Of a DNA stretch of 64,000 nucleotides, positions 51,836-61,282 are shown in pieces (positions within the stretch are counted from its first letter, which is position 1; each line of letters begins with the position of its first letter). The DNA is from Candidatus Gastranaerophilales bacterium (GTDB lineage Bacteria; Cyanobacteriota; Vampirovibrionia; Gastranaerophilales; Gastranaerophilaceae). Location of the stretch: NCBI GenBank assembly GCA_944324365.1, contig CALUWA010000002.1, positions 240,086-304,085 on the forward strand, given 5' to 3'. The notes beneath the pieces were generated by a model. That model saw only the letters and a list, made by a program, of their open reading frames with translations, was not told the origin of the DNA and searched no databases. The position numbers were made by a program, and so were the translations under genes.

Positions 51836-53113
51836 ATGGGTTCAGGTTCAGGTGATATAAGCCTAAGATTACAAAAACTTGCACAGCAAACCAGAGATGA
51901 ACTGGGTGATTCAGCAACTGTTGAAGTTGTAAAAGGAGATACAACTTATAGAGTGTGGGAAGAGTTTAAAAGACAGCATCCGGATCTTCCGGTTCCGTCA
52001 AATGATGGCGGTACAATTAAATCTAGGGAATTTTCATATCTTCCGGATGAACAGAAGATAGATGCAGAGTTTGAAGCAAAACTTTCCGCAGCTGTTCCTG
52101 CATCGGCACCGGAGGCTGTGGATGAAAGCGAAGAAGCCGGTGCTGTGGAAGAGGCTGAAAATGATGAAGCCGCAGAAGCTCCGGACGCAGAGGATGAAGC
52201 TGCGGAAAATACGGAAGAAAATCCTGCTGCAGGCAAATATGCAGGTGAAAATAAGCCGGCTTCAACTGCGAACTGGGCAGATTTGAACGGAAAGAATTTT
52301 GAAGTAATAGATGAACCGGATGAAAACGGTGATATCCCGACACGTCCTATCCACGGAGAGATAAAAGTCGAGGGAGAAGCTAAAAACGGTGAAAACCCTG
52401 CAAAATTTACCATAACCGATTCCGATAACGGCGGAGTTTATACATTTGAACTTGATACAAGTGTTAAAGATAAAGTAGTTTACCGCTGTGTATCAGGCCC
52501 GGAAGGACCGTATTCCAAAGGTAATGATTATGAATTGAGGACAATCAACGGTAAACCTATTCTTGTTCAGATGAAAGCTTCCGAAGGTCATGGCATGGGT
52601 GTTGCCAGAGTAAATGCAGCAGCTGCCGCTACAGAAGAAGAGGAAGAAGTTGAAGAGGCAGAAGAGGGTGAGGATAATGTAGAAGAAACTTCCCAGATGA
52701 CACCGGAGCAGCGCGAAGCGAAAATTAAAGAAGAATCCGAGGCAATATTGACGGATGAAGCGCTTCCGGATGATGCCAAAACCCTTCTTTTAGCTGCAAA
52801 TATGACGCTGGCTGCTGCGGCTTATTCGGATCCTAAGCCGGAAATTAGCGAAGATGAAGACGGTAACGAGGTTGCTACATTACCTGACGGCAGACGAATT
52901 AAGATAAGACGCGATGAAAACGGTGAAATTATACAGGTTGCTATTGATAATGATACTGACGGAAAAGCATGTGATGTAAATTACCAAAAAACGCAGGTGT
53001 CTTATGAAGCTAATCCGGAGACACGTAAATATGGAAAAACATTAGATGTGAAATATTATAATTTTGACAAAATATTAGAGCTTGCAAAACGAATTTTCGG
53101 AGAAAAGAAATAA
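51836..53113 (+). CDS. Acidic hypothetical protein, possible secreted factor
   Basis: The 425-residue, very acidic protein has two Glu/Ala-rich linkers (about 80-130 and 262-290). The N-terminus has VEVVKGDTTYRVWEEFKRQHPDLP, which recalls the start of a LysM motif, though the match is weak. The middle domain (about 150-255) is beta-rich and ends GHGMGVARVNAAAAATEEEEE. The C-terminal domain has EVATLPDGRRIKIRRDENGEII. No signal peptide. Monocistronic with its own terminator. Function unknown. Confidence 0.7.
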   Translation: MGSGSGDISLRLQKLAQQTRDELGDSATVEVVKGDTTYRVWEEFKRQHPDLPVPSNDGGTIKSREFSYLPDEQKIDAEFEAKLSAAVPASAPEAVDESEEAGAVEEAENDEAAEAPDAEDEAAENTEENPAAGKYAGENKPASTANWADLNGKNFEVIDEPDENGDIPTRPIHGEIKVEGEAKNGENPAKFTITDSDNGGVYTFELDTSVKDKVVYRCVSGPEGPYSKGNDYELRTINGKPILVQMKASEGHGMGVARVNAAAAATEEEEEVEEAEEGEDNVEETSQMTPEQREAKIKEESEAILTDEALPDDAKTLLLAANMTLAAAAYSDPKPEISEDEDGNEVATLPDGRRIKIRRDENGEIIQVAIDNDTDGKACDVNYQKTQVSYEANPETRKYGKTLDVKYYNFDKILELAKRIFGEKK

Positions 53114-53125
53114 TCGTCAGATAAA

Positions 53126-53160
53126 AATAAAGCCTCATCAAAAAAAGATGAGGCTTTATT
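53126..53160. terminator. Bidirectional terminator between convergent genes
   Basis: AATAAAGCCTCATC/GATGAGGCTTTATT around seven A. Confidence 0.9.
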
Positions 53161-54927
53161 TTATGACAATTCTCTTATCATTTCCTGAGCTTCTTCAAAT
53201 TCCGGGAATATGTCAACTGCTTTTTCCAAAGTTTGCAAAGCCTCGTCGGTATTTCCAAGTTCTTTGTCGCATTTTGCTATCCAGAATAGCAGATTAATGT
53301 TATCGGCGCTTGTTTTTAAGAGGTTGTTAAAGATGGTTTTTGCCTGTTCATAATTGCCAAGCTCAAAATAGCACATTCCCAACAAGTTTTGGACTTCCGG
53401 ATTTTGCTCCAATTCAAAGGATTTTATAAGATACATTTTTGCATCATCGTAGTTTTTCATTAAAAAGCGGATTTTACCTGCAATATATAAGAAAAATCCG
53501 TTTTGAAGAGTGTTTCCTATAGCTTTATCAATTTGTTTTAAAGCTTCGTCGTATTCTTTCAAAAACATCTTATTTAATGCTGAAAATGCGAGTGTTTCAT
53601 ATCCTTTAGGGTTAATTTCCAAGGCTTTTTTGTAATATTCATCGGCTTTTTTGAAATCCGCTGTTGCGTGCAGAAAATTTGCATACTCGGAAAGTATTGA
53701 AAAATCTTCCGGTGCAGCATCCAGGGCAGCTTTAAATTCATCTTCCGCATAATCAAAAAGCCGTTTGCTTAAGTACAAAACACCTAAATCTTTATGAGCC
53801 TGTGCGTAATCCGGTTTGAGCTCTATAACTTTCTTTAATATTTTTTCTGCCCTGTCAAGGTCTTGGAGCTTCAAGCAGATATGCGCAAATTGGTAATAGA
53901 CGTCAAATCCTATGTTTCCTAAAAGCAAAAGACGTTCATATATTTCTTTGGCAAGCATAAGCTGATTTGTTTTTAAGAACAAACCTGCAAGTTTTTGTGC
54001 CATAGAAACCGATTTCGGGTTCATTGCAACAAGCTTTGATAATATTGCTATGGCATATTTGTACTCTCCTGTTTCTTCGTAACAGGTTGCAAGATTATAT
54101 TGATAAGTTTGTTTTTCCGGATGGTGCGTTACTAGGATTTTGTAGTGTTTTATTGCGTTTTCAAAATCTTTTATTTTTACTTCCGACAGTGCCATTGCAG
54201 TAAGATAACTGTCATTTGGTTCTGTTGCATATGCTTTTGCAAAGTATTCGCAAGCTTCTTTGTGCTTATTTTGCATTTGTAAAATTGATGCTATATTGAA
54301 ATATGTGATTGAATTATCCGGATCAAGCTTGCTTGCTCTTACAAAATTTTCATAAGCTTTTTCAAGGTTCCCAATTGTAATATAGCAGGTTCCTAGGTTA
54401 TTATAAAGCTGTGAGTGGTTAGGCTGGAGCTCAAGTGCTTTTTCCAAATAATAAACACTTTCGTCGAATTTTTTTAATGACATATAAGCCGTACCTACTA
54501 TGTAGTAAAGCATATAGTCGCTTTTTTCAAATTCCAGCGCTTTTTTACCGTATTCAACAGCTTTTTCTTCTTCGCCGGTTTTGATATAAATAACAGCAAT
54601 ACATTTATACGCTTCCAGATAATTGTCCCTTAGCTCAATTACTTTTTCGTATGCCGGAATTGCATGCAGATTATCTTCCAAATTCTCATAGCAGCTAGCG
54701 AGGTAAAACCAGCTTGTAGCATCTTCGGGGGCATATTTCACAACTGTTTCGTAGTTGCTTTTTGCTTCTTTATAATTTTCAAGATTAACATTACATAGCC
54801 CGAGAAGTTTTAATTCTTCTATATGCCTTTCATCTCCGGAACCAAAAGGTTCTAAGATTTCTTTAGCCTCTTTGAATTTTTTTTGCTGTATTAAGTTGGT
54901 AACATCTTCAAGATTTATATTTTCCAT
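53161..54927 (-). CDS. TPR-repeat protein
   Basis: The 588-residue protein is made almost wholly of about sixteen 34-residue TPR units (for example LYNNLGTCYITIGNLEKAYENFVRASKLDPDN and YAQAHKDLGVLYLSKRLFDYAEDEFKAALDAAPED). It has no signal peptide or enzymatic domain. TPR solenoids mediate protein-protein contacts; the partner is unknown. It starts 2 nt after the stop of a small membrane protein gene, so it belongs to the rne-containing minus-strand operon. Confidence 0.88.
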   Translation of the reverse strand: MENINLEDVTNLIQQKKFKEAKEILEPFGSGDERHIEELKLLGLCNVNLENYKEAKSNYETVVKYAPEDATSWFYLASCYENLEDNLHAIPAYEKVIELRDNYLEAYKCIAVIYIKTGEEEKAVEYGKKALEFEKSDYMLYYIVGTAYMSLKKFDESVYYLEKALELQPNHSQLYNNLGTCYITIGNLEKAYENFVRASKLDPDNSITYFNIASILQMQNKHKEACEYFAKAYATEPNDSYLTAMALSEVKIKDFENAIKHYKILVTHHPEKQTYQYNLATCYEETGEYKYAIAILSKLVAMNPKSVSMAQKLAGLFLKTNQLMLAKEIYERLLLLGNIGFDVYYQFAHICLKLQDLDRAEKILKKVIELKPDYAQAHKDLGVLYLSKRLFDYAEDEFKAALDAAPEDFSILSEYANFLHATADFKKADEYYKKALEINPKGYETLAFSALNKMFLKEYDEALKQIDKAIGNTLQNGFFLYIAGKIRFLMKNYDDAKMYLIKSFELEQNPEVQNLLGMCYFELGNYEQAKTIFNNLLKTSADNINLLFWIAKCDKELGNTDEALQTLEKAVDIFPEFEEAQEMIRELS

Positions 54928-54929
54928 TA

Positions 54930-55163
54930 TTAGTATTCCTGATTTAACTGTTTGTTAATATTTATTGTCTGCTGGCGCATTCTTTCAATCTCTTCTACCT
55001 GCTTGTTTACGTGTTCTTCTACACTTTCTTTGTTTAAAGAGGTTCCGCCAAGACCTGCTCCGCCAAAGTCTTTCAGCATCGGCATCATAAAGATAAATAA
55101 CAGTGCAATAATCAACATTGCAAGCAGCATGCTTATTGCTCCAGAAGCGTTTAATTTTTTCAT
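54930..55163 (-). CDS. Small single-pass membrane protein
   Basis: The 77-residue protein has one N-terminal membrane helix (about 8-28, AISMLLAMLIIALLFIFMMP), a Gly-rich turn (GGAGLGGTS) and a charged helical C-terminus (VEEHVNKQVEEIERMRQQTININKQL) that may form a coiled coil. AGGAG precedes the ATG. Sandwiched between another membrane protein and the TPR protein in one operon. Function unknown. Confidence 0.78.
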   Translation of the reverse strand: MKKLNASGAISMLLAMLIIALLFIFMMPMLKDFGGAGLGGTSLNKESVEEHVNKQVEEIERMRQQTININKQLNQEY

Positions 55164-55174
55164 AAATTTCTCCT

Positions 55175-55558
55175 TTATTTTAGCCTGTTTTTGTTAATGA
55201 AAAATGCGACAGCCTCGTCTGTTGTTTTTGGCGAATTTAATTTATCATCAAGCAAAGCTTTTGGTGGATTTGTTTTTTTTGATAAAAAGTTTTTGTATAA
55301 GCATAATCCTGCACCAATAAGCAGAATTGAAACTACAACCGCCCCCATGGTAATCATAAACTTAGCTATAACACCATTTAAGGAATCTGTTTTGAATTGA
55401 ACACCCGAACCAAAAACAGCTGCATTTTGTGCAAGCATTGCATTTTGGGCATCCTGAACGGGCTGTCCGTCAACACACCAGCCTGCTTGGACTGACAAAA
55501 ATGCCAGTCCAATTGCAAGTATTGAAAATATTAATATTTTTTTATTCTTCAGCTGCAT
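55175..55558 (-). CDS. Exported small membrane protein
   Basis: The 127-residue protein has an N-terminal signal or anchor (KKILIFSILAIGLAFLSVQAGWC), a short extracellular part, a second membrane helix (MITMGAVVVSILLIGAGLCLY), and a cytoplasmic tail ending TTDEAVAFFINKNRLK. The frame continues 51 codons upstream inside rne, but AGAGGAAA lies before the ATG at 55558. The gene overlaps the rne stop by 17 bp, so it is translationally coupled to rne. A C in the signal peptide region is not in a clear lipobox. Confidence 0.75.
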   Translation of the reverse strand: MQLKNKKILIFSILAIGLAFLSVQAGWCVDGQPVQDAQNAMLAQNAAVFGSGVQFKTDSLNGVIAKFMITMGAVVVSILLIGAGLCLYKNFLSKKTNPPKALLDDKLNSPKTTDEAVAFFINKNRLK

Positions 55559-57338
55559 TTTCCTCTTTTGCTGCTTTTTTAGAGCGTGTACGTTTGGAAG
55601 CTCCTCTGTTAGGTCGTCTTGTTCTTTTAGGTTTTTCTTCCGGTTCCGCCGGAGCTTCAGCAACGGCCGGTTCCTCATTTTGTTCCAGAACCGGTGCTTC
55701 CGTATTTTCATTATTATCCTGTTTAGAAATTATTTCAACATTTTCTATTATTTCAGGCTTAATTTCCTCGTTAGGTTTTAGCACGGTTTGAGCCGTTTGA
55801 ACATCTTCTGTTACAACAAGCGGAGTTTCAACCTGATCACCCTGCGGTTTTTCAAATTTATTTTTTCTTCCGCGTTTTCTGCCCTTTTCGCGTTTTTCAG
55901 TTTCCTGTACAGCAACTGCCGCAGGATTTTCAACCTCAACCGGAGTTGGTGCCTGTGCTGCTTCTGCCTGTGGTTCAACCGATTGTACCTGTTCTTCCTG
56001 TGGTTTTGGCTGATTTTTGTTATTCTTTTTGAAATTGTTGACAGGAAGTTTTAATTTTGCGGCTTTTGCTCTGTATTCGCCTTCTGCGGTAGGAGTAGCA
56101 AAATTAAAATCAATTATTGAACATCCGCTGCCCTGGCAGTGCGGACATTTTTTGGTAAAGATTTCTGATAAACTCTGCCCTTGTCTGTGGCGTGTAAGCT
56201 CAACAAGTCCCAAATCTGAAAGCTGTCCGACCTGCGGTTTTGCTTTGTCCGGTTCAAGCGCGATTTCCAGTTCTTCCAGCATTGCAAGCTTATCCGCACG
56301 GGAGGTCATATCAATAAAGTCAATGATAATCATACCGCCGATATTACGCAATCTAAGCTGGCGTGCAATTTCATGAACCGCTTCGATATTGGTTTTTAAA
56401 ATTGTTTCATCCTGTGTTGCTGAACTTACAAACTTACCGCTGTTAACATCAATTACGGTCAAAGCCTCAGTCTGTTGTATAAACAGGTATCCGCCGGATG
56501 GCATATTAACTTTTACATTCAAAGCCGCTTTGATTTCTTTATGGATATCCATTGCTACCAAAAGCGGTTCTGTGCCTTTGTATAATGTAACATTTACGTT
56601 TTTGTTTATGTGCCAGTTTTGGAGAATATTTTGCACACGGTTAAGCGCAAATGCCGTATCTACAATAATTTCTTTTGTATCTTCCGTGCAGGCTTCTCTT
56701 ATAACTCTGTATAATAAGTCCTGATCACGGTATATCAGGTTAGGCGGAGTCATTGTTTCCGCAGATGTAATGATGTTGTTCCATTTTTCAAGAAGAATTT
56801 CCAAATCTTCCTGCAAATCGGCTTCGGATTGTCCTGCGGCTTCTGTTCTGATAATAACACCTACGCCGACAGGTTTTATAAGGTTCATAATAGCTTTTAA
56901 GCGGGCTCTTTCTCTGGAGCTTTCGATTTTTTTACTAACGCTTACGCCCGGTTCGTTCGGCATTAAGACTAAGAACCTTCCAGGCAGACTGATTTGTGTG
57001 GTAACTCTCGGCCCTTTATGTCCCGTTGGTTCTTTTTCAACCTGCACAATAAGTTTTTGTTTCGGGGAAAGTTTGTCTTTCAAAGTTCCTTTGCCCATAA
57101 CATCCTGGGCGTGTAAAAATCCCATCTTATCGGTGCCGACGTTTACAAATGCGGCATCAATACTTGGTAAAATATTGTCAACTGTTGCGAGGTAAACATC
57201 ACCCAAAAGCACATCGCCTCTGTGGATAAAAAAGTCTGTTACTTTACCGTTTTCAAGAACAGCAGCAATATTGTCGCGTTCAGCAATAACAATTTTTTGT
57301 CCTTGCTCTTTCACATTTTTGTTTCTGTCGTTTGCCAT
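55542..57338 (-). CDS. rne: Ribonuclease E/G family protein
   Basis: The 598-residue endoribonuclease carries out mRNA turnover and rRNA processing. The S1 domain (GDVLLGDVYLATVDNILPSIDAAFVNVG), the catalytic DNase-I-like domain (VIDVNSGKF...IIIDFIDM with both metal-binding Asp) and the zinc-link CPHCQGSG are present. The C-terminal 190 residues are Pro/Glu/Ala-rich with basic clusters (RKRGRKNKF, KRTRRPNRG), comparable to the non-catalytic tail of cyanobacterial RNase E. It follows the radical SAM gene by 18 nt. Confidence 0.94.
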   Translation of the reverse strand: MANDRNKNVKEQGQKIVIAERDNIAAVLENGKVTDFFIHRGDVLLGDVYLATVDNILPSIDAAFVNVGTDKMGFLHAQDVMGKGTLKDKLSPKQKLIVQVEKEPTGHKGPRVTTQISLPGRFLVLMPNEPGVSVSKKIESSRERARLKAIMNLIKPVGVGVIIRTEAAGQSEADLQEDLEILLEKWNNIITSAETMTPPNLIYRDQDLLYRVIREACTEDTKEIIVDTAFALNRVQNILQNWHINKNVNVTLYKGTEPLLVAMDIHKEIKAALNVKVNMPSGGYLFIQQTEALTVIDVNSGKFVSSATQDETILKTNIEAVHEIARQLRLRNIGGMIIIDFIDMTSRADKLAMLEELEIALEPDKAKPQVGQLSDLGLVELTRHRQGQSLSEIFTKKCPHCQGSGCSIIDFNFATPTAEGEYRAKAAKLKLPVNNFKKNNKNQPKPQEEQVQSVEPQAEAAQAPTPVEVENPAAVAVQETEKREKGRKRGRKNKFEKPQGDQVETPLVVTEDVQTAQTVLKPNEEIKPEIIENVEIISKQDNNENTEAPVLEQNEEPAVAEAPAEPEEKPKRTRRPNRGASKRTRSKKAAKEENAAEE

Positions 57339-57356
57339 TTTAAATCCTTTATTTTC

Positions 57357-59882
57357 TTATAACTCTCTTAACTCTTCGTCAAAAAACTTTATTCTGGTAA
57401 TATCAAACGCAGTATCAGGTGCTATTATATTCATTAAAACATCTGCCCTGAGCGCCGGTATATCAGTTTTTTGACCGGTTTTTAAAACTATGAATAAACA
57501 ATTCCCTTCAAATCTGTAAGATTTTATAGCGGGTTTTATGTTTATTTTTTGTGTTAAACCTTTTTTGTTTTTCTTCTCAATAAAAATTTCTTCGGAAGTC
57601 AAAACTCTGTCCGTATTATACTTCAATTTTTCAAAATCGTAAAGCTCTTGATTAAGCGGTTTTATTCGATATTCTGCCCAGGATACAGTCATATCAATTG
57701 CTTTTGCCGATTTGTCAATTTTTACAATACTTATAATTTTACATTCTTTCGGCAAGACTTTTTCTAATTCACATTTGAGATTATCTTCCGAAATATCCTC
57801 ATTTAATTCAATATCCGCCAGTTCGCATTCGCTTTGAGCAAACAGAGGCAGAGCCACTCCCATAGATATCTTCATAGTAGGATTAAACCCTTGCGAGAAT
57901 GCGACTTTCAAATCTGTTCTTGATATTGCTTTAAAGAAGGTGTTTTGCCAATCAAGATGTGAAAAATATCTTAAAATACCTAGTTTTGTAAGTTTTATTC
58001 TGTATTTATAAACAGGAAGCTGTATGTGATTTCTGGAATCGGAAGGATCAGGTCTTTCTTCTATTTTAAATTCGTGCTTTGATTTAAACGGTTTTGCAAG
58101 CACTTTATGGGTTTTTAAATTTGGGCAGACTCCGCAGTTAACACATCCTTTTTCACAAGTCGGGACTATGTGAGTTTCCGGCAGGTTATCAGAAGAAAAT
58201 GCCGTATTGTATTCGTTAACAAACCAATCCTTATTTACTCCGATATTTATAAAATCCCAAGGAAGTTCTTCTTCTCTGGAGTATTCTTTTTGGGCAAGTG
58301 CTGCAAGATTAATCCCCAGTTCTTCAGCTGTTTTATACCAGATCTCTTCGTTGAAATATTCACCCCAGGCATCAAGGTAACATCCTTTTTTATAGAGGGC
58401 TTCAATATATTTGCAAAGAGTTTCATCTCCGCGCGTTAATACCGCTTCAATTTGCGACACTGCCTGTTCGTGATAATTTATTTTAACGCCTTTGATATTT
58501 TTAATTTTGTCTTTTAAATAGTGAATATGTTCAGTTACTTTAGCCAAATCCATTTGAGGACACCACTGGAACGGAGTAAACGGTTTTGGAACAAAAATTG
58601 ACAAGGTGCATGTGATTTCCATCCCGTGTTTTAACCCTTTTTCTGCCTTAATTCCGCGGCAGCGGTAGCGGATTTTTCTGAAAAGTTCTGCCATTTCATC
58701 CATATCACTGAGTGTTTCCGTCGGAAGTCCGCAAATAAAATAGAACTTAACCCGTGACCATCCGTGTTCATAAAGTGTGGTTACGGCATCCAGTATCATA
58801 TCTTCCGTTATATTCTTTTTTATAACATCTCTTAATCTTTGTGAGCCGGCTTCCGGCGCGAGTGTCATTGTTGATTTTCTGACACTCTGTACAAGATTTG
58901 CCAGTTCGAGATTAAAACCATCTATACGCTGGCTTGGCAGTGATACGGAAACTTTCTTTTTGTTAAAATCTACCGATAATTCTTTAATTGTTTCGTTTAT
59001 ATTCCCATAATCATTGGAAGAAAGCGACAACAGCGAATACTCATCATATCCTGTATTTTTAACCAGTTCTTTTGCAATTCTTATTATCTCTTCTGCGCTT
59101 CTTTCCCGAATTGGTAAAGTTACATGTCCCGGCTGGCAAAACCTGCACATCCTGCCGCAGCCGCGTCTGATTTCAACAACGGCTCTGTCCTGTACCGAAG
59201 ATGAAAACGGAATCGGGTATTTTTTCAACGCTGTTTCATAGGTAAGCTGTGCAATTCGTTTTGTAACTTTTCCGCCGGTTAGCTTTGACCAGCGTCCTGA
59301 GTTTTCGCCTTCGCAAAGGGCTTTAATTCTTTCTTTTCTCGGCAGATTTTTGGTTTTTTCCAAGATTTCGCAGACTTCAATAATACTGTCTTCTCCGTCG
59401 CCTATCATAAATACATCAACAAAATCTGCCAGGGGCAAAGGATTAAAAGCGCAAGGCCCCCCTGCTAATATAATAGGATCGGAATCTGTCCGCATATCGT
59501 TTCTGTAAGGTATTTGCGACATATCAAGCATTTTTAATACTGTAGGATAAGCCATTTCATACTGCAAGGAAAAACCGACTGCATCAAAATCTTTTATCGG
59601 GCGTTTGCTTTCAAGTCCATATAAAATCTCCGGCTTAAAATCGGGTTCCGGTGCATAAGCCCTGTCGCACATATAACCTTCGTGCTCATTAATCAATCCG
59701 TAAAGTACCCGGACACCCAAATTTGATATCCCTATTTCGTATTTGTCAGGAAAACAAAATGCAAATCTGACTTTTGCACTGTCAAAATCTTTATTCGCGG
59801 ATAAAAACTCCCCGCCTACATATTGGTAGGGTTTATTGCAGTGAAACAACGCTTCATGGTATTTTTCAAAAAAACTGTTCAT
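57357..59882 (-). CDS. B12-binding-like radical SAM protein fused to DUF2344 (TIGR03960/TIGR03936 type)
   Basis: This 841-residue fusion has an N-terminal part (about 1-230, ISNLGVRVLYGLINEHEGYMCDRAYAPEPD, IILAGGPCAFNPLPLADFVD) and a radical SAM core with Cys-242, Cys-246 and Cys-249 (RRGCGRMCRFCQPG). From about 635 comes a C-terminal DUF2344 domain (YRIKLTKLGILRYFSHLDWQNTFFKAISRT). A CEKGCVNCGVCPNL cluster lies between. A tRNA or protein modification is suspected for this family, but the reaction is not established. Its place just upstream of rne is conserved in cyanobacteria. Confidence 0.9.
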   Translation of the reverse strand: MNSFFEKYHEALFHCNKPYQYVGGEFLSANKDFDSAKVRFAFCFPDKYEIGISNLGVRVLYGLINEHEGYMCDRAYAPEPDFKPEILYGLESKRPIKDFDAVGFSLQYEMAYPTVLKMLDMSQIPYRNDMRTDSDPIILAGGPCAFNPLPLADFVDVFMIGDGEDSIIEVCEILEKTKNLPRKERIKALCEGENSGRWSKLTGGKVTKRIAQLTYETALKKYPIPFSSSVQDRAVVEIRRGCGRMCRFCQPGHVTLPIRERSAEEIIRIAKELVKNTGYDEYSLLSLSSNDYGNINETIKELSVDFNKKKVSVSLPSQRIDGFNLELANLVQSVRKSTMTLAPEAGSQRLRDVIKKNITEDMILDAVTTLYEHGWSRVKFYFICGLPTETLSDMDEMAELFRKIRYRCRGIKAEKGLKHGMEITCTLSIFVPKPFTPFQWCPQMDLAKVTEHIHYLKDKIKNIKGVKINYHEQAVSQIEAVLTRGDETLCKYIEALYKKGCYLDAWGEYFNEEIWYKTAEELGINLAALAQKEYSREEELPWDFINIGVNKDWFVNEYNTAFSSDNLPETHIVPTCEKGCVNCGVCPNLKTHKVLAKPFKSKHEFKIEERPDPSDSRNHIQLPVYKYRIKLTKLGILRYFSHLDWQNTFFKAISRTDLKVAFSQGFNPTMKISMGVALPLFAQSECELADIELNEDISEDNLKCELEKVLPKECKIISIVKIDKSAKAIDMTVSWAEYRIKPLNQELYDFEKLKYNTDRVLTSEEIFIEKKNKKGLTQKINIKPAIKSYRFEGNCLFIVLKTGQKTDIPALRADVLMNIIAPDTAFDITRIKFFDEELREL

Positions 59883-59914
59883 ACTTCTGTCTGTTTAGTG
59901 TACTCTCTGTAATA

Positions 59915-59920
59915 ATTATA
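59915..59920 (-). promoter_or_regulatory. -10 element of the radical SAM-rne operon
   Basis: TATAAT on the minus strand with TTGTAA 16 nt upstream. The leader is about 30 nt. Confidence 0.5.
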
Positions 59921-59979
59921 AGATAAACATAATTATTTACAAAGTTCACATTCCGACAGGCCAATCCGCAGAAAACAAA

Positions 59980-60774
59980 TTAATCCCAAGTATATTTTTT
60001 CCCTGTGCAAACGTCTTCAATCTGCACATATCTTGAAAGTATAGTTTTTGCTTCAACATCTGTGCAGTGGCAAGGAAATATGAGTTTTACTCCCTCTCCT
60101 TGGAGATATTGTCCGAGCTCGTTTATTTCATCTTCTGATCTGTTGATTAAGTAAAGACCGCCGATAATTGTATTAATTTTATTTTCGCCGGTTACATACT
60201 TTGCATGTTCAAGGATATTTCTGACACCGCTATGCGAACAGCCGGATAGTATTACAAGTCCGTCATTTGATTTATAAGCAAGTGCAGTTTCGTCTATATA
60301 ATCCTGTTTTGGCTGTTCATATACAATCGGAATTTCGCCGAGATATATCAGCTTAGATGATAGAAACTTTGGAGTTTGTGTCAAAACAAGATTGAAAAAT
60401 TTCTGAATTTCTTCTTGTGTTAATGTGAAATTTTCACCGTGATAAATCTCGCCGTCTTCCGGTTTGAATACGTTAGGATGAGCAATAAGCTTCTTTTCGT
60501 TAAATTCAATCCCGGAAAGTTTGAACTTTTGATACAATGCCTGCAATCTTAAAAAACCGCCGATATGGTCAATATGCCCGTGAGATAAAATAATATCTGT
60601 TACATTTGCAAGATCAATTTGCATATTGTAAGCGTTTTTAATAAACGCATCGCTGGAGCCGCAGTCAAATAGAAGTTTTATATCTCCGTCCTCTATGTAA
60701 AAAGATAACCCATGCTCCGAAATAAGACAATTCTCGGCAGATTTATTGTTGTCAACTAAAACTGATAATTCCAT
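59980..60774 (-). CDS. Metallo-beta-lactamase-fold hydrolase
   Basis: The 264-residue protein has the zinc motif LSHGHIDHIGGF, the later GCSHSGVRNIL and the terminal IFPCHCTDVEA. The layout resembles the 7,8-dihydropterin-6-methyl 4-(beta-D-ribofuranosyl)aminobenzene 5'-phosphate synthase-like branch of the fold. The substrate is not known. No signal peptide. TATAAA (minus strand) lies about 9 nt before the ATG with no Shine-Dalgarno. Confidence 0.85.
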   Translation of the reverse strand: MELSVLVDNNKSAENCLISEHGLSFYIEDGDIKLLFDCGSSDAFIKNAYNMQIDLANVTDIILSHGHIDHIGGFLRLQALYQKFKLSGIEFNEKKLIAHPNVFKPEDGEIYHGENFTLTQEEIQKFFNLVLTQTPKFLSSKLIYLGEIPIVYEQPKQDYIDETALAYKSNDGLVILSGCSHSGVRNILEHAKYVTGENKINTIIGGLYLINRSEDEINELGQYLQGEGVKLIFPCHCTDVEAKTILSRYVQIEDVCTGKKYTWD

Positions 60775-60819
60775 ACGGACAATTTTATATTATGTTTTAA
60801 ATTTTGTCAATGAAAATTT

Positions 60820-61164
60820 TTAAGCGGAGGTTTCCGGGAAATACTTGTCAATTTCTATGATTTTCCCGTCAAGTGTATTTTCTTCAAATGATTTTATGAA
60901 CTTAAATAAAGCATCATTAGGTACATCGTAATTATATAATACGGTTTCCCCCTTATATTCTCTCATAACCCGCACAATATAATGACAGCGTTCAGCATAT
61001 TTTAAAAGGTGTTCCTTATTGAATTTATTCCCGTTTGTATCCTTATCAAGCCTTACATAGTTAAATCCCGCGTAAAATTTCACTTTTTCGCCGGAAGTCT
61101 GCGGCAGATCTTTATTATGCCTTGAAAAAATATTTGTTACTTTTTTGTTTATTTCATCGCTCAT
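60820..61164 (-). CDS. Hypothetical protein
   Basis: The 114-residue soluble protein is of unknown function, mixed alpha/beta, with YAGFNYVRLDKDTNGNKF and HYIVRVMREYKGETVLYNYDVP. The frame can start at a TTG five codons upstream; ATG 61164 is the simpler choice. No ribosome-binding site is visible for either. It precedes the MBL-fold gene by 45 nt. Confidence 0.6.
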   Translation of the reverse strand: MSDEINKKVTNIFSRHNKDLPQTSGEKVKFYAGFNYVRLDKDTNGNKFNKEHLLKYAERCHYIVRVMREYKGETVLYNYDVPNDALFKFIKSFEENTLDGKIIEIDKYFPETSA

Positions 61165-61229
61165 AAAATTATTAAACAATATATTTTTCTCTTTGTCTAA
61201 ATGTTAAGTTTTTTGATGTTGCATACCTC

Positions 61230-61258
61230 TTGTTTTTGAATTAGAATACTGCTATAAA
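61230..61258 (+). promoter_or_regulatory. Promoter of the glutamate-synthase-like gene
   Basis: TTGTTT (61230-61235) and TATAAA (61253-61258) spaced by 17 nt. Confidence 0.55.
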
Positions 61259-61282
61259 ATATAGTTAAGGGGGATGTAGAGA

